Assembly (NCBI RefSeq): GCF_023195885.1 | Contig: NZ_JALPKO010000005.1 | Span: 1-64,000, forward strand | Reading direction: 5' to 3' | DNA length: 64,000 nucleotides | Origin: Methylonatrum kenyense | GTDB taxonomy: Bacteria; Pseudomonadota; Gammaproteobacteria; Nitrococcales; Aquisalimonadaceae | Part shown: piece by piece, positions 25,055-33,985 of the stretch | How the letters are laid out: the number at the start of each line of letters is the position of its first letter | Position numbering within the stretch: position 1 is the first letter of the stretch | Notes under the pieces: model-generated | Told to the model about the DNA's origin: nothing | The model's database searches: none | Seen by the model: the letters and a program-made list of their open reading frames with translations, nothing else | Made by a program: the position numbers and the translations under genes

Positions 25055-25957
25055 ATGGCGAGAGTGCATCGCGGTTTCTCGACGCTTGGTCTGGATCCGG
25101 CCGAACCTCAGGAGACCGTGCGTCCGGATGTCGCCGCGCTGGACGCCCTGAGCGATCATCTGGAGCAGTGCCGGCACGTCCTCGTCCTTAGCGGCGCCGG
25201 TTGCAGCACCGAATCCGGCATACCGGACTACCGGGCCACCGACGGGACCTGGCGGGGGCGGCGGCCCATCCAGTTTGCCGATTTCCTGCGCCGCGAGGCC
25301 ATGCGTCGTCGGTACTGGGCCCGAAGCATGGTGGGCTGGCCGGTGGTTGCCGCGGCGCAGCCGAATCCGGCGCATCGGGCCCTGGCCCGCCTGCAATGCG
25401 ACGGGCCGGTTATGCGCCTGGTCAGCCAGAATGTGGATGGCCTGCATTCACGGGCGGGCAGCAGCGGCGTAATCGATCTGCATGGCCGCCTGGATCGCGT
25501 GGTCTGCCTGGACTGTGCGGCGCTCGGTGATCGCCGCTTATTCCAGCAGCGCTTGCAGGAACTCAATCCGGGCTGGCAAGCGACAGGGGCGGCGGCGCCG
25601 GACGGCGATGCGGATCTGGCCGATGATGCCTATCAGGCGTTTCGAGTGCCGGACTGTGAGCGTTGCGGCGGCCTGATGAAGCCGGATGTCGTGTTCTTCG
25701 GCGAAAACGTGCCCAAGCCGCTGGTTGCCGAAGCCTTTCAGTCCCTGGACCGGGCGGATGCCTTGTTGGTGGTCGGCAGTTCCCTGATGGTCTGGTCCGG
25801 TTACCGGTTCGTGCGCCGAGCGGTGCAGCAGGGGGTGCCAGTGTACATTCTCGGTCTTGGCAGAACGCGGGGCGATGACGAGGCGGCCCTGCGGGTCCGT
25901 GGCAGTTGTGGCGATCTGCTCTCGCGTCTTGCTGATCGGCTCACGGCCGGACGGTGA
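25055..25957 (+). CDS. SIR2-family NAD-dependent protein deacetylase
   Basis: 300-residue sirtuin. The NAD-binding motif GAGCSTESGIPDYR spans residues 47-60, with QNVDGLH (catalytic environment) and HGRLDRVVCLDC carrying the catalytic His and first zinc CxxC. The second zinc pair is CERCGG. GSSLMVWSGYR closes the Rossmann fold. Bacterial homologues deacetylate lysines on metabolic enzymes such as acetyl-CoA synthetase. GGAG lies 8 nt before the ATG. It precedes murI by 87 bp on the same strand. Confidence 0.93.
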   Translation: MARVHRGFSTLGLDPAEPQETVRPDVAALDALSDHLEQCRHVLVLSGAGCSTESGIPDYRATDGTWRGRRPIQFADFLRREAMRRRYWARSMVGWPVVAAAQPNPAHRALARLQCDGPVMRLVSQNVDGLHSRAGSSGVIDLHGRLDRVVCLDCAALGDRRLFQQRLQELNPGWQATGAAAPDGDADLADDAYQAFRVPDCERCGGLMKPDVVFFGENVPKPLVAEAFQSLDRADALLVVGSSLMVWSGYRFVRRAVQQGVPVYILGLGRTRGDDEAALRVRGSCGDLLSRLADRLTAGR

Positions 25958-26044
25958 CACCTGTCCGGTTGTTGGCCCGACGCGGCAGCTTGCATCCCGT
26001 GCGGTCTGCGGTAACCATGCCGCAACCTCACACGGATACCGGGA

Positions 26045-26890
26045 ATGGGCGGAACGGAAACTCCTGAAAGCAGGGCAGCGCTGCCGGTTGGTGTCTTCGA
26101 CTCCGGCGTGGGTGGATTGTCGGTGTTGCGGGATATCCGCGCGCTGTTGCCGCATGAATCGCTGACCTATGTTGCCGATGCGGGGTGTGTGCCCTATGGC
26201 GGCCGGCCCGCGGCGATGATTCGCGAGCGATCGGAAGCGCTTGTGCGGTTTTTCCGGGAGCTCCCGGTCAAGGCGGTGGTGGTCGCCTGCAACACGGCAA
26301 CGGCGGCCGCAGCGCCTGCATTGCGCGCGCGTTGGCCCGAGTTGCCGATCATCGCGATGGAGCCGGCGGTCAAGCCCGCCGTGGCAGTCAGCCGCACTGG
26401 CATCATCGGTGTGCTGGCCACCGAGGGCACCCTGGCCAGCGATCGTTTCAGCGGGCTGGTGTCCCAGTATGCCGGTTCGGTCAGGGTGCTGACCCAGCCC
26501 TGTCCCGGCCTGGTGGAGCGGGTGGAGCAGGGGGATACCGAGAGCCCGCTGCTGGATCGCCTGCTACGGTCGTACCTGCAACCGCTGCTGGACGCCGGCG
26601 TCGATACCCTGATCCTGGGCTGCACCCATTACCCGTTCCTGCGGCATCGGATCCAGGCCCTGGCCGGGCCGGCGCTGCACCTGATCGAGACGGGCCCGGC
26701 GGTCGCCCGGCAACTGCAGCGCCGACTGGATCGGGCCGGGTTGCTGGCGCCAGCGGCTGCGGATCGCAATATTGCATTCTTCACCACCGGCGAACCCGAG
26801 GCGCTGCAAACCTTCCTGCAACGGCAGTGGCCCGAAGCCACGGGTGCCGTGGGCAGGCTGGACTTCAGCAACGAGCAGGCCCAGCAATAG
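26045..26890 (+). CDS. murI: Glutamate racemase
   Basis: 281-residue racemase giving D-glutamate for peptidoglycan. VGVFDSGVGGLSVLRD is the N-terminal signature; the catalytic cysteines are Cys82 in VVACNTAT and Cys192 in LGCTHYPF. YVADAGCVPYG near residue 42 replaces the more common ADxxxxPYG with the aspartate kept. The spacing from the sirtuin stop is 87 bp. Confidence 0.97.
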   Translation: MGGTETPESRAALPVGVFDSGVGGLSVLRDIRALLPHESLTYVADAGCVPYGGRPAAMIRERSEALVRFFRELPVKAVVVACNTATAAAAPALRARWPELPIIAMEPAVKPAVAVSRTGIIGVLATEGTLASDRFSGLVSQYAGSVRVLTQPCPGLVERVEQGDTESPLLDRLLRSYLQPLLDAGVDTLILGCTHYPFLRHRIQALAGPALHLIETGPAVARQLQRRLDRAGLLAPAAADRNIAFFTTGEPEALQTFLQRQWPEATGAVGRLDFSNEQAQQ

Positions 26891-26940
26891 CGCAGCGTTT
26901 CCCCGGTTTCCCTATTTCGATGACCAACAGGGATGATGGC

Positions 26941-27696
26941 ATGGCATTACAGGCATTGCTTTTCGATGTGGACGGTACGCTGGCGGAAACCGAGGAGGTC
27001 CACCGCCAGGCCTTCAACGAGGCGTTTCGGGCCTTCGGGCTTGACTGGGTCTGGGATCGCGCGCTGTACGGTGAATTGCTGAAGGTCACCGGCGGGCGCG
27101 AGCGCATGCGGCATTACGCGCAGTCGCGGGAACTGGCGATCGCAGCCGATCCGGAATTTCCGCACCTGGTCGGGCGTATACACCAGCACAAGACGCGGCT
27201 TTACGGCGAGATCCTGGCCGGTGGCGAGGTCAGCCTGAATCCCGGTGTGGCCCGGCTGCTGGGCGACGCGCGGGAAGCGGGTCTGCGCCTGGCCATCGCC
27301 ACCACGACGACCCCGGAAAATGTCGAGGCCCTGCTGGCGCCGACCCTGGGAACGGATGCCATGGGCTGGTTCGACGCCATCGGTGCCGGCGACTGCGTGC
27401 CGGAGAAGAAGCCGGCGCCGGACATCTATGACTGGGTGATGCGGGAGCTGGCGCTGCCGCCGCAATCCTGTATCGCCTTCGAGGATTCCGCCAATGGCGT
27501 GCGCTCGTCACGTGCCGCCGAGTTACCGGTGCTGGTCACGCCCGGTTTGTATACGCGCGATGACGATTTCGCCGGTGCCACCGCGGTGATCAGTCATCTG
27601 GGCGAGCCTGGCTTGCCGTTCGACGTGCTGGCCGGAGAGCTGCCCGATGGACGGTATGTGGATGTGGATTGGCTGCAGAGGCTGGTGGGGCGCTGA
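26941..27696 (+). CDS. cbbY: HAD-IA phosphatase of the CbbY type
   Basis: 251-residue HAD phosphatase. LLFDVDGTLAETEEVHRQAFN (split here as DVDGTLAETEEVH) gives nucleophile Asp9 and acid Asp11, and PEKKPAPDIYDWV and EDSANGV are motifs III and IV. CbbY in autotrophs removes xylulose-1,5-bisphosphate, a RuBisCO inhibitor. The Calvin cycle genes within 2-6 kb support that role here. AGGG lies 8 nt before ATG 26941; ATG 26920 upstream lacks a ribosome site. Confidence 0.88.
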   Translation: MALQALLFDVDGTLAETEEVHRQAFNEAFRAFGLDWVWDRALYGELLKVTGGRERMRHYAQSRELAIAADPEFPHLVGRIHQHKTRLYGEILAGGEVSLNPGVARLLGDAREAGLRLAIATTTTPENVEALLAPTLGTDAMGWFDAIGAGDCVPEKKPAPDIYDWVMRELALPPQSCIAFEDSANGVRSSRAAELPVLVTPGLYTRDDDFAGATAVISHLGEPGLPFDVLAGELPDGRYVDVDWLQRLVGR

Positions 27697-27739
27697 AGCA
27701 AAGCCTCCTCTGATCCCCCGGTTCCAGTCAGACTTTGTG

Positions 27740-27816
27740 CCGGGGGAGGACAAGCTTTTTCCGTGGTGACGACGCTCCGCGTCAACAGCGCCGGAAAAAA
27801 CTTTCTCCTCCCCCGG
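27740..27816. repeat. Long hairpin 1 with conserved 22-nt loop
   Basis: Arms 27740-27763 (CCGGGGGAGGACAAGCTTTT then TCCG) and 27792-27816 are near reverse complements over 24 nt. The loop contains TGACGACGCTCCGCGTCAAC + AG (27767-27788), identical at 20 of 22 positions to the loop of hairpin 2. The 539-bp gap between cbbY and rpe otherwise holds no gene. Confidence 0.8.
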
Positions 27817-27956
27817 CAGTCAGCGGCGACCGGTATGGCAGTGGTCGTCCCAAGTGCGTCGGAATCCCGCGCCCCCGTTCCGGTCGGAGCAGCCGCATTT
27901 GCTGCCTGGTAGGGGCAGTGGAAGCTCTCGTAAAAGCACCAGATGCCCCCGGCCGC

Positions 27957-28020
27957 GGTGGGATTTTTTCCTCGGGCTGACGACGCTTCGCGCCAACAGG
28001 CCCGAGGAAAAACTCCCACC
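27957..28020. repeat. Long hairpin 2 with the same loop
   Basis: Arms 27957-27977 (GGTGGGATTTTTTCCTCGGG + C) and 28000-28020 are reverse complements except for one or two positions. The loop is TGACGACGCTTCGCGCCAAC + AG (27978-27999). Stem sequence differs from hairpin 1 but base pairing is kept, as in a selected structure. Confidence 0.8.
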
Positions 28021-28207
28021 ACAGCCTGTCATGCCATCCGGCGTTTGTGATCCTGTTGGTTGATTGATTCGCGGGTGCCACGCTAAGCCGTTGCAATTAC
28101 CGCGGGGTGGGGCGGCCTCCGCGGAGGAACGTCGGCCGCAGGGATGCGGCCGTCGAGCCCCCAGGGACGGGTTCACGGCGTTTCCGTAGCGGAGGACGGT
28201 CCACCCC

Positions 28208-28233
28208 CGCCGGGGCATGTCGAAGCCCCGGCG
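28208..28233 (-). terminator. Hairpin after rpe
   Basis: CGCCGGGGC (28208-28216), 8-nt loop, GCCCCGGCG (28225-28233): a 9-bp GC-rich stem starting two bases after the rpe stop. There is no T-run. Upstream at 28140-28185 lies a GAGCCCCCAGGGACGGGTTC tract that I recall as a common intergenic motif in gammaproteobacteria. Confidence 0.5.
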
Positions 28234-28235
28234 TA

Positions 28236-28913
28236 TCAGCGCCTGGCCTTGCCCAGTTCGCTGCGCATCTCGTCGATGACGGCCTTGTAGTCGTCCTTGT
28301 TGAAGATCGCCGAGCCGGCGACGAAGGTGTCGGCGCCCGCTTCGGCAATCTCGCGGATGTTGTCCGGCTTGACGCCGCCGTCCACCTGCAGCCGGATGTC
28401 GCGACCACTGCGCTCGATGATTGCCTTGGCGTCGCGCAGCTTCTGCAGCGAGGCCGGGATGAAGCTCTGGCCACCGAAGCCCGGGTTCACCGACATGATC
28501 AGCACCATGTCCACCAGGTCGGTCAGGTATTCCAGGTGGTCCAGCGGCGTGCTCGGGTTGAACACCAGCCCGGTCCTGCAGCCCTTGTCGCGGATCAGTT
28601 GCAGGCTGCGGTGAACATGCTTGCTGGCTTCAGGGTGGAACGAGATCCAGTCGCAGCCGGCGTCGGCGAACATGCCGATCAGGTCGTCCACCGGCTCCAC
28701 CATCAGGTGCACGTCGATGATGTCCTTGATGCCGTAGTTGCGCAGCGCGGTGCAGATCACCGGGCCGAAGGTCAGGTTCGGCACATAGTGATTGTCCATG
28801 ACGTCGAAATGAATGATGTCCGCGCCTGCCTCGAGCACGTTCTCCACTTCCTCGCCCAGGCGGGCCATGTCGGCAGACAGGATGGACGGGGCAATCAGTA
28901 GATCGGAAGCCAT
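28236..28913 (-). CDS. rpe: Ribulose-phosphate 3-epimerase
   Basis: 225-residue TIM-barrel epimerase interconverting ribulose 5-phosphate and xylulose 5-phosphate in the pentose phosphate and Calvin cycles. APSILSAD opens the barrel, [11 protein letters not shown] and [12 protein letters not shown] are family signatures and QVDGGV near residue 175 is the metal/phosphate site. GGAG lies 7 nt before ATG 28913, which excludes the six-codon longer reading. It diverges from the cbbR-type gene. Confidence 0.97.
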   Translation of the reverse strand: MASDLLIAPSILSADMARLGEEVENVLEAGADIIHFDVMDNHYVPNLTFGPVICTALRNYGIKDIIDVHLMVEPVDDLIGMFADAGCDWISFHPEASKHVHRSLQLIRDKGCRTGLVFNPSTPLDHLEYLTDLVDMVLIMSVNPGFGGQSFIPASLQKLRDAKAIIERSGRDIRLQVDGGVKPDNIREIAEAGADTFVAGSAIFNKDDYKAVIDEMRSELGKARR

Positions 28914-29040
28914 AGGTTTTCTCCGCATTGGGATAGGTTGCCGCCGGGCCTCGACGGCTCCGGCTCATGGTGTTCAGGGGACAAACTGACCGATTCCCGC
29001 ACGCTGTTGGATGGCCGGGACGAGTCCCGGAGGCAGCGGT

Positions 29041-29064
29041 GGAAATGAATCAGTGTTTCCCTAG
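29041..29064. repeat. End fragment of the 280-bp MITE-like element
   Basis: GGAAATGAATCAGTGTTTCC + CTAG matches the right end of the copy at 62111-62390 except for three positions. It lies between rpe and the cbbR-type gene, directly before an AT-rich stretch (29065-29100) with TATTAT and T-N11-A elements that could serve CbbR binding. Confidence 0.6.
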
Positions 29065-29194
29065 TCTAAATGACGCGTATTATAAGTATTACGTTATGGA
29101 TTCGCGGCTGATCCGCTTTTGCCCGTCGCGCCGGACACAAGCGCTGATGCTGCCGCGTCCCGCGCCAGGGATCAATGCCCGTCGGGAGTTGTGC

Positions 29195-30097
29195 ATGCAC
29201 GTCACGCTGCGCCAGTTGGCCATTTTCAACATGGTTGCCGAGAAACTTAGCTACACCCAGGCCGCATCCGAGTTGCATCTCACCCAACCGGCGGTTTCCC
29301 TGCAGGTGCGCAAGCTCGAGGACTCGGTCGGACTGCCCCTGTTCGAGCAGTTGGGCAAGCAGATCTACCTGACCCAGGCCGGCAAGGAACTGCTGCGCTA
29401 CAGCCGCGAGATTTTCGGTCAGCTTGGCGAGGCGCGGGAAATGCTGGCGCAGATGAAGGATATCTCGCGCGGCACGCTGCTGCTGTCGGTCGCCACCACG
29501 GCCAGCAGCTTCACCTCCCGGCTGGTAGCGGCGTTCCTCGACCAGATGCCCGGGGCCACGGTGCGGCTCGATGTCAGCAACCGCGGAACCCTGTTGCGCC
29601 AATTGCGGGACAACGAGAAGGATCTCGTGATCATGGGCCAGCCACCATCCGATATGGACCTGGTCGTGGAACCGTTCATGACCAACCCGCTGGTGGTCAT
29701 CGCGCCGTCGAGTCACCCCCTTGCCGGACGCGAGCGGATCAGTCTGCAGCAGCTGGCTCGGGAGCCGTTCGTACTGCGCGAACCTGATTCCGGTACCCGT
29801 GCCGCCATGGAACGCCTGTTCCAGGAGCACGGCCTAAAGCCGCTCATTCAGGCCGAGATCGCCGATAACGAATCGCTAAAGGAAGCGGTGGCCGCCGGCC
29901 TGGGGCTGGGTGTCGTCTCGCTGCACACGGTCGATCTGCATTTGCAGAGTGGCCGCCTGATGGTGCTGGACGTGGAGCATTTCCCGATCCAGCGGAAATG
30001 GTACCTGGTCTATCGTGAAGGCAAGCGCCTGTCGCCCATCGCCCTCGCTTTCAAGTCCTTCGTGTTCAGTCAGATTCCGGCGCAGTCGCGGCCCTGA
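29195..30097 (+). CDS. cbbR: LysR-family regulator, CbbR type
   Basis: 300-residue LysR regulator. The DNA-binding start MHVTLRQLAIFNMVAEKLSYTQ continues as AASELHLTQPAVSLQVRKLE, close to CbbR proteins (LTQPAVS.Q...LE). The effector domain has GLGLGVVSLHTV. CbbR controls cbb operons in response to NADPH or PEP. The gene sits between rpe and prk, both transcribed in the opposite direction, which is the usual CbbR layout. GGGAG lies 6 nt before ATG 29195; the open frame to 28967 is non-conserved. Confidence 0.88.
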   Translation: MHVTLRQLAIFNMVAEKLSYTQAASELHLTQPAVSLQVRKLEDSVGLPLFEQLGKQIYLTQAGKELLRYSREIFGQLGEAREMLAQMKDISRGTLLLSVATTASSFTSRLVAAFLDQMPGATVRLDVSNRGTLLRQLRDNEKDLVIMGQPPSDMDLVVEPFMTNPLVVIAPSSHPLAGRERISLQQLAREPFVLREPDSGTRAAMERLFQEHGLKPLIQAEIADNESLKEAVAAGLGLGVVSLHTVDLHLQSGRLMVLDVEHFPIQRKWYLVYREGKRLSPIALAFKSFVFSQIPAQSRP

Positions 30098-30167
30098 ACG
30101 CCGCAGTTCCGGCAAGTCACGGTGAGCGGCGGCGCCCACCAGGCAACCGCCGCCTCGGCAGCCGGAA

Positions 30168-31049
30168 TCAGCCGCGCAGTTCGCGCCCTTCCATGACCAG
30201 CTTCTCGATGATCGGCTGCAGCACCAACTCGAGCGCCATGCCCATCTTGCCACCGGGCGTCACGATGGTGTTGCGCCGGCTCATGTGCGAGTCGTGCAGC
30301 ATGGTCAGCAGGTGCGGGAAATCCACATTGAATTTCTTCGGGTTGCGGAAGCGGATCACGGTCATGCTCTCGTCCAGGGATGGCACTTCGCGGGCGATGA
30401 ACGGGTTGGAGGTATCCACCGTCGGCACGCGCTGGAAGTTGATATCGGTCTGCGAGAACTGCGGCACGATGTGGTTCACGTAGTCCGGCATGCGTCGCAG
30501 GATGGTGTTGGTCACCACTTCCCGGTCGTGGCCGCGTTCGGAGGTGTCCCGATGCAACTTCTGGATCCACTCCAGGTTGACGATCGGCACCACGCCGACC
30601 AGCAGGTCCACATGCTGGGCCACGTTGACGGTATCCGTTTTCACACCACCATGCAGGCCCTCATAGAACAGCAGGTCGGCACCCTTGGGGATGTCCTGCC
30701 AATCGGTGAAGGTGCCGGGCGCGGTGCCGTGAAGTTCCGCCTCCTCATCGTTGTGCACGTAAAAGCGCCGCTTGCCGGTACCGCTCTCGCCGTATTCCCG
30801 GAACAGTGCCTCGAGGTCCTCGAACAGATTGCCTTCCGGCCCGAAATGGCTGAGGTTCCGGCCTTCCTTGGCCGCCGCGGCCAGTTCGGCCTTCATCTGC
30901 TGGCGGTCGTAACGATGAAAGCTGTCCCCTTCGACAATCGCGGCCTTGAAGCCGTCGCGACGCAGGATGTGCTGCATCGCGGTCTTGACCGTCGAGGTGC
31001 CGGCACCGGATGAGCCGGTCACGGCGATGATCGGAAATTTCTTGGACAT
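30168..31049 (-). CDS. prk: Phosphoribulokinase
   Basis: 293-residue proteobacterial (class I) phosphoribulokinase. It makes ribulose 1,5-bisphosphate from ribulose 5-phosphate and ATP, and is a Calvin cycle marker enzyme. The P-loop GSSGAGTST is at residues 12-20, followed by VEGDSFHRYDR with the catalytic Asp and RuBP-binding His/Arg, and FYEGLHGG. Octameric bacterial enzymes of this type are activated by NADH. GGAGGAG lies 6 nt before ATG 31049. Confidence 0.97.
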   Translation of the reverse strand: MSKKFPIIAVTGSSGAGTSTVKTAMQHILRRDGFKAAIVEGDSFHRYDRQQMKAELAAAAKEGRNLSHFGPEGNLFEDLEALFREYGESGTGKRRFYVHNDEEAELHGTAPGTFTDWQDIPKGADLLFYEGLHGGVKTDTVNVAQHVDLLVGVVPIVNLEWIQKLHRDTSERGHDREVVTNTILRRMPDYVNHIVPQFSQTDINFQRVPTVDTSNPFIAREVPSLDESMTVIRFRNPKKFNVDFPHLLTMLHDSHMSRRNTIVTPGGKMGMALELVLQPIIEKLVMEGRELRG

Positions 31050-31206
31050 GGAAAACTCCTCCGCTGGTCGCGGTTGCAATATCGATTGCGCTTCGCTGGC
31101 CCCTCTGCACAACAATGCCCTGCACGCCGGAAACGTACAGGGCAGGAGCCGTCATTCGGCCGCCCCGGGCAGGGATCCCGGGCGGTTGTCGTCAGCGCAT
31201 GCGCGT

Positions 31207-32247
31207 TCAGGCGGCCTTTTCGCTGGCTTCGGTGTAGTCGCCAGTCGAGGCCAGCGAGTTCATCTTGGCCCGGGTCAGGAAGGCCTGTTGCGCCTCCTTC
31301 ACCTTGCTGTTGTCCGGACCCCAAATGTCCAGCGCCGGCTGCTGCAGCGCGCGAGCATAGGAGAAGGTCATGTTCCACGGGGTCTTGTCACCCCAACGCT
31401 GGTTCATAGCGCTCAGATGTGCGCTGGACTCGACATGGCCCTGGCCGCCGGACAGGAACACCACGCCGCCCAGCGCCGGCGGAACGGTCCGCATCAGGGT
31501 TTCGACCGTGCGGTCGGCGACTTCGGTGACGCCGGCGCGGTTCGGCGCCTTCAGGCCGGAAATGACCATCGAAGTCTTCAGGATAGTGCCTTCCAGCATG
31601 ACTTCCTGTTCGGCCAGTTCCTGGAACACGATGCGCAGGTTCTGCTCGGTGACTTCCTGGCAGCGTTCGATGCTGTGATCGCCGGAGATCAGCACTTCCG
31701 GCTCGATCATCGGCACGATTCCGGCTTCCTGGCAGAGTGCGGCATAACGGGCCAGGGCGTGGGCGTTGGCCTTGTAGCAGCCGATGGTCGGCATGCCGTC
31801 TCCAATGGTGATCACCGCACGCCACTTGGCGAAGCGGGCGCCGAGATCGTAGTACTCGGCAAGACGATCACGCAGGCCATCCAGGCCCTCGGTCATCTTT
31901 TCGCCACGGCCGCCGGGCAGGTCCTTGGCGCCGGTGTCGACCTTGATGCCCGGGATCTGGCCGCGATCCTTCAGTACCTTGACGAACGGGGTGCCGTCGT
32001 CGGTGGCCTGGCGGATGGTTTCGTCGAACAGGATCGCGCCACTGATGTACTTCTGCGCCTCCGGCGCGGTGATCAGCAGCTGCCGATACTGGCGACGGGT
32101 TTCTTCGCTGGACTGGGCGCCGACATCCTCGAACCGCTTGGTGCAGGTGGCATTGCTCTCGTCGAGCGCGACGACGCCCTTGCCCGGCTCGACCATGGCC
32201 TTGGCCGTGGCGCGCAATTCATCAGCATGTTTCGGTACATAACGCAT
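31207..32247 (-). CDS. Fructose-bisphosphate aldolase, class I
   Basis: 346-residue class I (Schiff-base) aldolase. GKGVVALDESNATCTKRFE is the family start, KWRAV carries Lys141, and the Schiff-base lysine is Lys224 in EGTILKTSMV. GVVFLSGGQ follows. Class I aldolase in a Calvin cycle setting acts on fructose and sedoheptulose bisphosphates. It lies 157 bp upstream of prk on the same strand. Confidence 0.95.
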   Translation of the reverse strand: MRYVPKHADELRATAKAMVEPGKGVVALDESNATCTKRFEDVGAQSSEETRRQYRQLLITAPEAQKYISGAILFDETIRQATDDGTPFVKVLKDRGQIPGIKVDTGAKDLPGGRGEKMTEGLDGLRDRLAEYYDLGARFAKWRAVITIGDGMPTIGCYKANAHALARYAALCQEAGIVPMIEPEVLISGDHSIERCQEVTEQNLRIVFQELAEQEVMLEGTILKTSMVISGLKAPNRAGVTEVADRTVETLMRTVPPALGGVVFLSGGQGHVESSAHLSAMNQRWGDKTPWNMTFSYARALQQPALDIWGPDNSKVKEAQQAFLTRAKMNSLASTGDYTEASEKAA

Positions 32248-32511
32248 GTCAGACTACCTCCAGTTGAATAAATAAAGGCAGTCGGGCCGACCAGCGGGGT
32301 CGACCCGACGTCGCCGGCCCGGGTCGATTACCCGGCCGGTGAAAATCATGTTGTGATCCTTCGCGGCGGCGCTGATCAACCTCGCACCCCCGCAGTGCTT
32401 CCGGCGGTCGCGCCCCGACCGGTGCGGGCTCTTGTGGGGCCCGATCACCGTCTTTGTGCCCGGCGTCGCCCGAAAAGGCGGCCATGCCGTCCCTCTTTCC
32501 CGAATATACGC

Positions 32512-32540
32512 CGGTCGCGGCAGCCATGTCGCCGCGACCG
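32512..32540 (-). other. Hairpin in the glpX-aldolase gap
   Basis: CGGTCGCGGC (32512-32521) and GCCGCGACCG (32531-32540) form a perfect 10-bp stem just past the glpX stop. No T-run follows in either direction. The rest of the 306-bp gap (32248-32553) shows no gene; its open frames are GC-driven. Confidence 0.6.
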
Positions 32541-32553
32541 TAAAACCTGCAGC

Positions 32554-33519
32554 CTAATCGTTCAGCAGCCGGTCCGTCGTCAACCAGCGTAGCATCTGGT
32601 TGCCGCCGCCGATCAGCAGTGTCTCGGTCCTCGTGCGGCCATTGACCTTGCGAACGCCACCCAGCATGTCGTCTCCGGTGATACCGGTGGCGGCGAAGAT
32701 CACTTCATCGGAGGACACCAGCTCGTCGCGAGTCAGGATCTGCCCGGGCTTGAGCCCGAACTCCTCGACCTTGGCCTTCTCCTCGTCGCTCTGGGGGGCC
32801 ATCATGCCGAACATGTCGCCACCAAGCGCGCGGGCGACACAGGCGGAGATCACGCCTTCCGGGGTACCGCCAACGCCCATCAGTGCGTCAACCCGGTCAC
32901 CCAGCACCGCGAACAGACTGCCCAGCACATCGCCGTCACTGACCAGTCGGCAGGATGCACCAGCGGCACGAATATCGGCAATCAACTTCTCGTGCCGGGG
33001 GCGTTCAAGAACGAACACGCGCAGCTGCGAAACCGGCTTGCCAACGGCCTTGCCCAGTGCCTTGAGCTGTGCCTCCACCGGGGCATTCGGGTCGATCGCA
33101 CCGCGTGCCGCTGGCGGCACGACCAGCTTGTTCATGTAGAAGGCGGGACCGGGACGGAACATGGTATTCGCTGGCGCCGCCGCCAGTACGGCAATCGCGC
33201 CCGGCATACCCTTGGCCAGCAGTGTGGTGCCCTCGACGGGGTCGATCGCGATGTCCACCGCCGGGCCGCCCAGGCCGAGGCGCTCTCCGCTGTATAGCAT
33301 CGGCGCCTCGTCCTTCTCGCCTTCGCCGATGACAATGGTGGCGTCGATGGCCTGTTCGTTGAAGGCGGCGCGCATGGCTTCCACGGCAGCGCCATCACCA
33401 TCTTCCTTGCGGCCAAGGCCGATCCAGCGGGATGCAGAGATCGCGGCAGCTTCGGTAACTGCGGTCATTGCCGTGGCGATATCCGCCAGGCGAGTGGTCT
33501 TCGTGTCCTGACTCGACAT
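32554..33519 (-). CDS. glpX: Fructose-1,6-bisphosphatase class II (GlpX)
   Basis: 321-residue class II FBPase, which also hydrolyses sedoheptulose-1,7-bisphosphate in autotrophs. IGEGEKDEAPMLYSGE and DIAIDPVEGTTL carry the metal-binding acidic residues, and GVGGTPEGVISA is the family signature. Start MSSQDTKTTRLADIA; the open frame extends 14 codons more but lacks a ribosome site. It is first in the minus-strand glpX-fba-prk series. Confidence 0.95.
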   Translation of the reverse strand: MSSQDTKTTRLADIATAMTAVTEAAAISASRWIGLGRKEDGDGAAVEAMRAAFNEQAIDATIVIGEGEKDEAPMLYSGERLGLGGPAVDIAIDPVEGTTLLAKGMPGAIAVLAAAPANTMFRPGPAFYMNKLVVPPAARGAIDPNAPVEAQLKALGKAVGKPVSQLRVFVLERPRHEKLIADIRAAGASCRLVSDGDVLGSLFAVLGDRVDALMGVGGTPEGVISACVARALGGDMFGMMAPQSDEEKAKVEEFGLKPGQILTRDELVSSDEVIFAATGITGDDMLGGVRKVNGRTRTETLLIGGGNQMLRWLTTDRLLND

Positions 33520-33561
33520 AGTTGTAGATATCCAAGGGTTTGAAAAACGGACAGGCCGCAA

Positions 33562-33869
33562 AGGGTCGCAGCGGACGACCCATTAAGTAAAATAAACGTT
33601 CGTGCGCTTTTTGATAATCTTATGTTTATTTGTTGCCTCACCGGCAATGGTAGTCAGCGTTGGTTGAAAACGCTATCCCCGGGGCATCTCTCCTTAAAGC
33701 AGCGGGAGTCCGATTGCTGTTCCGGGGTGGGACCAATGCCGTGATGCGGCCTTGGTACAGGGGGGGGCAGGCCGTGGTACGACCGATCGGTGAGGCGGGA
33801 GTGTGTGCGGGGCGAGTACCCTTCCTGATGATCTGTAACCCATGTGTCCGGTACAGACCCTAGAGGAAA
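33562..33869. other. glpX upstream region, no gene
   Basis: 308 bp without a credible gene. Close to glpX lies an AT-rich block with an inverted repeat AAATAAAC (33590-33597) / GTTTATTT (33624-33631) and T-N11-A spaced bases, a candidate CbbR-type control region. The remainder up to the tRNA is GC-rich and featureless, including a run of eight G at 33761-33768. Confidence 0.5.
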
Positions 33870-33945
33870 TGGTGGGCCGTGTAGGATTCGAACCTACGAC
33901 CAGCGGATTAAAAGTCCGATGCTCTACCACCTGAGCTAACGGCCC
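33870..33945 (-). tRNA. tRNA-Lys (TTT anticodon)
   Basis: 76-nt tRNA with encoded CCA. The acceptor arm GGGCCGT pairs with ACGGCCC; the anticodon loop is CTTTTAA with anticodon TTT; the T-arm is GTAGGTTCGAATCCTAC. It is on the minus strand, directly behind the cpoB gene, and has its own promoter. Confidence 0.97.
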
Positions 33946-33957
33946 GACCGGCGCGAA

Positions 33958-33985
33958 ATAATACTGGATGTTCCCGGAGTGTCAA
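33958..33985 (-). promoter_or_regulatory. Promoter of tRNA-Lys overlapping the cpoB stop
   Basis: Minus strand TTGACA (33980-33985), 16-nt spacer, TATTAT (33958-33963), then TTCGCGCC. The -35 hexamer contains the cpoB TGA stop codon (33982-33984). Confidence 0.75.

Noticed and set aside
33660-33930. Small frames between glpX and the tRNA
   Set aside because: No ribosome site, no conserved motif, and one reads through the tRNA.
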